Below, piece after piece: positions 6,544-10,264 of a stretch of 10,264 nucleotides of DNA; position 1 is the stretch's first letter; each line of letters opens with the position of its first letter. Made by a program: the position numbers and the translations under genes. The stretch lies in the NCBI GenBank assembly GCA_002728915.1, contig PBWE01000043.1, forward strand, positions 1-10,264, given 5' to 3'. A model generated the notes under the pieces. The model saw only the letters and a list, made by a program, of their open reading frames with translations, was not told where the DNA came from and searched no databases. Source of the DNA: Micrococcales bacterium (GTDB lineage: Bacteria > Actinomycetota > Actinomycetes > S36-B12).

Positions 6544-8240
6544 CAGTCGCGCGTCAGTTTGCGGTAGGTGGCCCGGTGTGGCCGAGCGGCTTCCTCGCCC
6601 AGGCGCTCGATCTTGTTCTTCTCGTACGCGTCGAAGTTTCCTTCGAACCAGAACCATTGCGAGTCACCCTCGTACGCGAGGATGTGTGTGGCAATCCGGT
6701 CCAGGAACCAGCGGTCGTGCGACGTGATCACCGCGCACCCTGGGAACTCCAGAAGTGCATTCTCCAGCGACCCAAGAGTTTCGACGTCCAAATCATTCGT
6801 CGGCTCGTCGAGCAGCAGCAGGTTGCCGCCCATCTTCAACGTGAGCGCGAGATTTAGTCGGTTGCGCTCGCCACCGGACAGCACCTTGGCGGGCTTTTGC
6901 TGGTCGGGCCCTTTGAAGCCGAATGCCGAGACATACGCCCGGGACGGCAGTTCAACATTGCCCACCTTGATCCAATCCAGGCCATCGCTGACGACTTCCC
7001 ACACGTTCTTGGCAGGATCGAGGCCGGCCCGTGACTGATCTACGTACGATAGGGAGACGGTTTCTCCAACCTTGATCTCACCCATGGTGGGGAGTTCGTC
7101 TTTGTTCTCCGTTTCCCCTATCGCGGCCGCCACCAGCATGGTGAACAACGTCGTCTTGCCCACGCCGTTGGGTCCGATCACACCGACGATCCCATTTCGC
7201 GGTAGAGAGAACGAGAGATCATCGATCAAGATGCGGTCCCCGAAAGCCTTCGTCAAGTGCTCTACTTCGACGACGACGTTGCCCAGGCGTGGACCCGGAG
7301 GAATCTGAATCTCCTCCATATCCAACTTGCGGGTTTTTTCGGCCTCGGCGGCCATTTCTTCGTATCGCTGCAGTCGCGATCGGGACTTGGTCTGTCGCGC
7401 CTTGGCGTTGGATCGCACCCACTCCAACTCCTCGGTTAGGCGCTTTTGCAGCTTCGCGTCCTTCTGACCTTCCACTTTCATGCGGGCGGCCTTGGTCTCG
7501 AGATACGTCGAGTAGTTGCCTTGATACGGATAGGCACGTCCGCGATCGAGTTCGAGGATCCATTCGGCAACGTTGTCCAGGAAGTAGCGATCGTGGGTGA
7601 TCGCGACGACGGTTCCCGGATAACGCTCGAGGTACTGCTCGAGCCAGTTCACGCTCTCGGCATCAAGGTGGTTGGTCGGCTCATCTAGCAGCAGTAGATC
7701 CGGTGCCTGCAGCAGCAATTTGCACAACGCCACTCGACGCTTCTCGCCACCGGACAGCACCGTGACGTCCGCGTCGCCGTCGGGACACCGCAGCGCGTCC
7801 ATGGCCTGGTCCAACTGAGCGTCGAGGTCCCAGGCGTTCTTGTGATCGATCGCCTCTTGGAGTTTGCCCATCTCCGCGAGCAGCGTGTCGTAGTCGGCGT
7901 CGGGATCGGCAAGTTCGGTAGAGATCTCGTTGAAGCGATCCACCATCGCCTTGGTTTCGGCAACCCCGTCTTGCACGTTCTCCAACACTGTCTTCGACTC
8001 ATCGAGTTGCGGCTCCTGCATCAGGATGCCGACCGTGAACCCGTCCATGAGTTTGGCTTCGCCATTGGACACGTCGTCCACACCAGCCATGATCTTCAGC
8101 AAACTCGACTTACCCGCTCCATTGGGGCCGACGACCCCGATCTTGGCGGCGGGCAGGAAAGCGAGCGTGACGTCGTCCAGGACGACCTTGTCACCGTGCG
8201 CCTTGCGCGCCTTCTGCAGTGTGTAGATGAACTCGGCCAT
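6543..8240 (-). CDS. ettA: ABC-F ATPase EttA (energy-dependent translational throttle)
   Basis: The 565-residue soluble protein has two ABC ATPase domains and no membrane segments. EttA binds the ribosomal E site and gates the start of elongation according to ATP/ADP. Domain 1 has Walker A GPNGAGKS (38-45), signature LSGGE (162-166), Walker B Glu187 in LLLLDEPTNHLD and H-loop His216. An arm region (about 86-133) interrupts it, and the charged linker (about 240-315; ELEWVRSNAKARQTKSR) joins the halves. Domain 2 has GPNGVGKT (356-363), LSGGE (454-458), Glu479 in LLLLDEPTNDLD and the SHDRWFLDRIATHIL signature. The ending RPHRATYRKLTRD is typical of actinobacterial EttA. I chose the ATG at 8240, as the fold starts AEFIYTLQKARK and GGAAGGG lies 5 nt upstream; an in-frame GTG at 8261 would add 7 residues. 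A small insertion near residue 370-385 is unusual. M. tuberculosis Rv2477c is the likely counterpart. Confidence 0.96.
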   Translation of the reverse strand: MAEFIYTLQKARKAHGDKVVLDDVTLAFLPAAKIGVVGPNGAGKSSLLKIMAGVDDVSNGEAKLMDGFTVGILMQEPQLDESKTVLENVQDGVAETKAMVDRFNEISTELADPDADYDTLLAEMGKLQEAIDHKNAWDLDAQLDQAMDALRCPDGDADVTVLSGGEKRRVALCKLLLQAPDLLLLDEPTNHLDAESVNWLEQYLERYPGTVVAITHDRYFLDNVAEWILELDRGRAYPYQGNYSTYLETKAARMKVEGQKDAKLQKRLTEELEWVRSNAKARQTKSRSRLQRYEEMAAEAEKTRKLDMEEIQIPPGPRLGNVVVEVEHLTKAFGDRILIDDLSFSLPRNGIVGVIGPNGVGKTTLFTMLVAAAIGETENKDELPTMGEIKVGETVSLSYVDQSRAGLDPAKNVWEVVSDGLDWIKVGNVELPSRAYVSAFGFKGPDQQKPAKVLSGGERNRLNLALTLKMGGNLLLLDEPTNDLDVETLGSLENALLEFPGCAVITSHDRWFLDRIATHILAYEGDSQWFWFEGNFDAYEKNKIERLGEEAARPHRATYRKLTRD

Positions 8241-8245
8241 GGGCA

Positions 8246-8252
8246 CCCTTCC
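8246..8252 (-). promoter_or_regulatory. ettA ribosome binding site, sequestered by a potential hairpin
   Basis: On the - strand GGAAGGG lies 5 nt before the ATG at 8240. Most of it can pair with a complementary CTTCCGT just upstream (see the adjoining hairpins). Confidence 0.65.
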
Positions 8253-8266
8253 GTCAAGCACGGAAG
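8248..8266 (-). promoter_or_regulatory. ettA leader hairpin 2 (Shine-Dalgarno sequestering)
   Basis: On the - strand CTTCCGT (8266-8260), loop GCTTG, ACGGAAG (8254-8248) make a perfect 7-bp stem with a 5-nt loop. The 3' arm covers the ettA Shine-Dalgarno. It competes with hairpin 1 for the same CTTCCGT arm. Confidence 0.5.
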
Positions 8267-8284
8267 CCTAGTTGCCTTCCGTGC
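8258..8284 (-). promoter_or_regulatory. ettA leader hairpin 1 (competes with hairpin 2; alternatively an ssb terminator)
   Basis: On the - strand GCACGGAAG (8284-8276), loop of 9 nt, CTTCCGTGC (8266-8258) make a perfect 9-bp stem. No U-tract follows. It could be a U-less terminator for ssb or an antisequestering element for ettA. ACGGAAGG occurs twice (8282-8275 and 8254-8247), so one CTTCCGT arm has two possible partners. Confidence 0.55.
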
Positions 8285-8330
8285 CTCGGAATTCGTGCCG
8301 GGGCCCACGGCCCGAGCAATCCCACGACAC
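8268..8330 (-). other. Possible 20-codon leader ORF upstream of ettA
   Basis: A GTG at 8330 opens a 20-codon frame (MSWDCSGRGPRHEFRGTEGN) that ends with TAG at 8270-8268, inside the loop of leader hairpin 1. No convincing ribosome binding site precedes it. A second GTG at 8325 opens a 23-codon frame ending with TGA at 8256-8254, in the loop of hairpin 2; GGGA lies 7 nt before it. Frames of this size occur by chance in GC-rich DNA, so I list it only because of where the stops fall. Confidence 0.2.
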
Positions 8331-8357
8331 AGTCCCGCGACGAGGGTGGGAGCGGAT

Positions 8358-8855
8358 TCACGCTGACGCGAGGGCCTGCCCATCTCGCATGTCACCACTG
8401 ATGTCGTCACCGTCTTCCTCGGCGATGGCGGCCGCAGCCATCACATCGGCGATCACTCGGGTCTCGTTCTCCGCGACCGAGGCGCTCTTGACGCGCGTGA
8501 AGTCCGCGGTGCCGCGTGCGAGATCTGGGCCGACCGCGTATGCCTCGATGTCCTGGTAGCGCACCGTGTGCGAGCCATCTCCGCACGGACGCTCCACCTC
8601 ACGACTACGCATCCGCCCGTACACCACGACCGGCATTCCTTTCTTTATCGAGTTCGCTACGTTCGTCGCGAGCGTGCGCCAGCACGTCACGGACAGATAG
8701 TGCGTATCGCCTTCAATCCACCGCTCGCTGTCTCGGTCGAAGCGGCGAGTGTTGGAAGCGACACGAAACGACGCCACCGGGTCTCCATTTCCGGTGAAGC
8801 GCAGATCGACGTCTCGAATCACATTTCCCACCACCGTCATCATCAGGTCGTTCAT
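8358..8855 (-). CDS. ssb: Single-stranded DNA-binding protein, SsbB-like with atypical C-terminus
   Basis: The 165-residue protein has an N-terminal OB fold (about 1-112) that binds single-stranded DNA. Typical SSB features are the first strand TVVGNVIRDVDLRF, then VASFRVASNTRRFDR, THYLSVTCWRTLATNVANSIKKGMPVVVYGRMRSREVE and the late strand YQDIEAYAVGPDLARG. The tail (about 115-165) is short and Ala/Asp/Glu-rich (AEEDGDDISGDM) and ends in QALASA. It lacks the DDDIPF-like tip with which housekeeping SSBs recruit repair and replication partners. It therefore looks like the second actinobacterial SSB (M. tuberculosis Rv2478c position, next to the ABC-F gene), not the replicative one of the rpsF-ssb-rplI operon. 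The start ATG at 8855 has AAGGAG 9-10 nt upstream. It is divergent from the MFS gene and 117 nt upstream of ettA. Confidence 0.92.
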   Translation of the reverse strand: MNDLMMTVVGNVIRDVDLRFTGNGDPVASFRVASNTRRFDRDSERWIEGDTHYLSVTCWRTLATNVANSIKKGMPVVVYGRMRSREVERPCGDGSHTVRYQDIEAYAVGPDLARGTADFTRVKSASVAENETRVIADVMAAAAIAEEDGDDISGDMRDGQALASA

Positions 8856-8864
8856 TGCTCATCA

Positions 8865-8870
8865 CTCCTT
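8865..8870 (-). promoter_or_regulatory. Ribosome binding site of ssb
   Basis: AAGGAG on the - strand, with 9 nt to the ATG at 8855. It supports that start over the out-of-frame ATG at 8862. Confidence 0.7.
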
Positions 8871-8937
8871 CGCTGGTCATTTCTCCTGCGCCAAGCGTTG
8901 ATGCCGCTGCCCTCGTCGTGAAGAGTGCGGGGCATCG

Positions 8938-8975
8938 TGTGGATGACATGGCGCGCCCAACGTGCGCTGTGGATG
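8938..8975. repeat. Direct repeat TGTGGATG, 30 bp apart, resembling DnaA boxes
   Basis: TGTGGATG occurs at 8938-8945 and 8968-8975. On the - strand the sites read TCATCCACA and CCATCCACA, one and two mismatches from the DnaA box TTATCCACA; relaxed actinobacterial versions tolerate such changes. They lie between the divergent ssb and MFS genes. Binding is not shown. Confidence 0.35.
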
Positions 8976-8998
8976 GGACTTCGAGCGAACGGCGTCCG

Positions 8999-9004
8999 TA
9001 TGCT
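8999..9004 (+). promoter_or_regulatory. Candidate -10 element for a leaderless MFS transcript
   Basis: TATGCT fits the actinobacterial TANNNT -10 and is followed by six nucleotides and then the GTG at 9011. That would place the transcription start on the start codon itself. No good -35 is visible at 17-18 bp (GGACTT, 8976-8981). Confidence 0.45.
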
Positions 9005-9010
9005 CCGCCC

Positions 9011-10264
9011 GTGGCTCGTTTTCACCGCGCGTGGCTGGTAGCCGCCGTCACCTTCCTGGTGTTGATGACCTCTGCCGCGTTCCGGTCGTCGGTCGGGGTG
9101 CTCGTCGTGCCTCTCGAGGACGATTTCGGCTGGTCTCGATCCGTCACCTCCATCGCGGTCGCGGTCAACCTGATTCTTTACGGACTCACCGCGCCCTTCG
9201 CCGCTGCCTTGATGGGCCGCTTCGGTGTGCGCAATATCGCTGCGGGTGCGTTGGCTCTGATCGCGATCGGCACCGGCCTGACCACCGTGATGACCGACCC
9301 ATGGCATCTGGTGATTTTGTGGGGCGTCATCGTCGGACTCGGTGTCGGAGCCACGGCGCTCATTTTCGGCTCCTTGGTCGTCAACCGTTGGTTCGCCAAG
9401 CGCCGCGGGCTGATGCTCGGCGTGATGGGTGCTGCCTGGGCGACGGGCCAACTCGTCTTCCTCCCCCTGATCGCGAACGTCATTGAGGCCACCGGATGGC
9501 GAACGGCCTCTTGGGGTATCGCCATCGCAGCGCTCGCGCTGATACCCGTCATCTGGTTCGTCCTCGTCGATCGGCCGAGTGATGTTGGCCTTCTTCCCTA
9601 CGGCGCCGATCCGAACAATCCGCCGGTCGAGGAACACAACACCGAGGGCAGCGCAGCGACGGCGGTGCGCACGACCATTCGCACGCTGATCGAGGTCGCT
9701 CGCCACCGCACCTTCTGGATTTTGGCGGGGACTTTCTTTGTCTGCGGCTGGACCACCAACGGGATCGTCTCCACGCACTTCATCCCCGCCGCTCACGACG
9801 AAGGAATGCACGCGACCGCGGCTGCTGGCCTTCTCGCCGTGGTGGGGCTCTTCGACTTGATCGGGACGCTGGGCTCGGGTTGGCTCACCGACCGATTCGA
9901 CCCCCGCAAGCTTCTTGCCATCTACTACGGATTTCGAAGCCTCGCCTTGTTCGCTCTGCCCGCGATTCTCGGGCCATCGGTCGAACCCCCGATTCTGGTG
10001 ATCATGGTGGTGTTCGGCCTGGACTGGGTGGCCACCGTCCCACCGACCGCGATCTTGTGCACCAGGGCGTTCGGGCGGGAGAGAGGAACGATCGTCTTCG
10101 GATGGGTCTTCGCCGCGCACATGATCGGCGCCGCAGCAGCCGCCACCACGAGTGGGGTGCTCAGAGACGTCACCGGGGACTATCTACTCGCGTGGCTGCT
10201 CGCCGGCCTCCTCGCCCTCGGCGCGTGCGCAGCCTCCCTCACCCTGCCGCGTTCACTCCGCAGA
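9011..10264 (+). CDS. Major facilitator superfamily (MFS) transporter, runs off the window
   Basis: The frame is open for 418 codons to the window end with no stop, so the C-terminus is missing but the protein is nearly complete for a 12-helix MFS carrier (usually 400-440 residues). The first helix starts WLVAAVTFLVLMTSAAF. A periplasmic-side motif VPLEDDFGWSRS follows, which is common in the monocarboxylate/oxalate-formate-type branch. The cytoplasmic loop 2-3 reads MGRFGVR and the symmetry-related loop 8-9 reads GSGWLTDRFDPRK (288-300), a version of MFS motif A. A hydrophilic central loop (about residues 198-222, DPNNPPVEEHNTEG) separates the halves. Substrate unknown; a small organic acid would fit the branch, but this is a guess. 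I prefer GTG 9011 because the family N-terminus (ARFHRAWL) begins there and a -10 box sits at leaderless distance. ATG 8948 in frame would add 21 residues that do not look like MFS sequence. Confidence 0.88.
   Translation, partial: MARFHRAWLVAAVTFLVLMTSAAFRSSVGVLVVPLEDDFGWSRSVTSIAVAVNLILYGLTAPFAAALMGRFGVRNIAAGALALIAIGTGLTTVMTDPWHLVILWGVIVGLGVGATALIFGSLVVNRWFAKRRGLMLGVMGAAWATGQLVFLPLIANVIEATGWRTASWGIAIAALALIPVIWFVLVDRPSDVGLLPYGADPNNPPVEEHNTEGSAATAVRTTIRTLIEVARHRTFWILAGTFFVCGWTTNGIVSTHFIPAAHDEGMHATAAAGLLAVVGLFDLIGTLGSGWLTDRFDPRKLLAIYYGFRSLALFALPAILGPSVEPPILVIMVVFGLDWVATVPPTAILCTRAFGRERGTIVFGWVFAAHMIGAAAAATTSGVLRDVTGDYLLAWLLAGLLALGACAASLTLPRSLRR

Noticed and set aside
6544..6657. N-terminal extension of the thioesterase frame
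   Set aside because: It lies inside the ettA C-terminus, is basic and unstructured, and the hot-dog fold starts at the ATG at 6543.
5444..8855. The ABC-F gene as an antibiotic-resistance determinant (macrolide exporter label)
   Set aside because: Older annotation names Rv2477c-like genes macrolide transporters, but there is no membrane domain, and the arm, linker and C-terminal signatures are those of EttA, a housekeeping translation factor.
8975..8995. Possible LexA/SOS box (TTCGAGCGAACG) upstream of ssb
   Set aside because: The actinobacterial box is GAAC-N4-GTTC. Here the half-sites are in the wrong order and incomplete.
8852..10120. 422-codon open frame on the - strand opposite the MFS gene
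   Set aside because: It is rich in Asp, Arg, Gly and His with no fold or domain, the usual look of an antisense frame in high-GC DNA. The opposite strand encodes a clear 12-helix transporter.
1..10264. Mobile element, phage defence system or CRISPR array
   Set aside because: No transposase, integrase, nuclease or repeat-spacer pattern is visible. Gene content and order are core-genome in type, so I do not claim a novel defence or mobile system here.

Overview
The window is a piece of a high-GC actinobacterial (Actinomycetota) chromosome. Three things point there: strong G/C codon bias with several GTG starts, proteins that read like actinobacterial family members (group II truncated haemoglobin, GH13 alpha-glucosidase, EttA, short-tailed SSB), and a gene order that I recall from Mycobacterium tuberculosis around Rv2470-Rv2478c (glbO, aglA, then a reverse-strand block of a hypothetical protein, a hot-dog thioesterase, an ABC-F ATPase and an SSB paralogue). 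I cannot name a genus. I see no insertion sequence, phage gene, CRISPR array, tRNA or rRNA. It is mostly a core-genome neighbourhood.

Layout. Positions 2-5434 are on the + strand: the C-terminal third of a prolyl oligopeptidase, an MscS-type channel, a two-domain Rossmann/DUF2867 protein whose stop overlaps the start of a truncated haemoglobin (glbO), and a GH13 alpha-glucosidase. Positions 5444-8855 are on the - strand and read ssb, ettA, acyl-CoA thioesterase, unknown conserved protein. The two blocks converge with only 9 nt between stop codons. At the right edge an MFS transporter runs divergently from ssb and leaves the window nearly complete.

How the genes relate. The - strand block looks like a housekeeping unit: ettA and the thioesterase gene share a TGATG stop/start, and the unknown gene follows after 14 nt. 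The Rossmann/DUF2867 gene and glbO are also translationally coupled (GTGA overlap), which suggests linked redox or haem-related roles but does not prove it. GlbO and the alpha-glucosidase are neighbours in M. tuberculosis too.

Most of the genes are ordinary. The signal I consider most worth checking is not a gene: the 117-nt gap between ssb and ettA carries two mutually exclusive hairpins. The 3' one buries the ettA Shine-Dalgarno sequence, as in a translational attenuator. Other points of interest are a probable leaderless promoter for the MFS gene, a pair of DnaA-box-like repeats upstream of ssb, an SSB without the usual acidic tip, and a compressed gene order relative to M. tuberculosis (the large NAD-glutamate dehydrogenase gene is absent).
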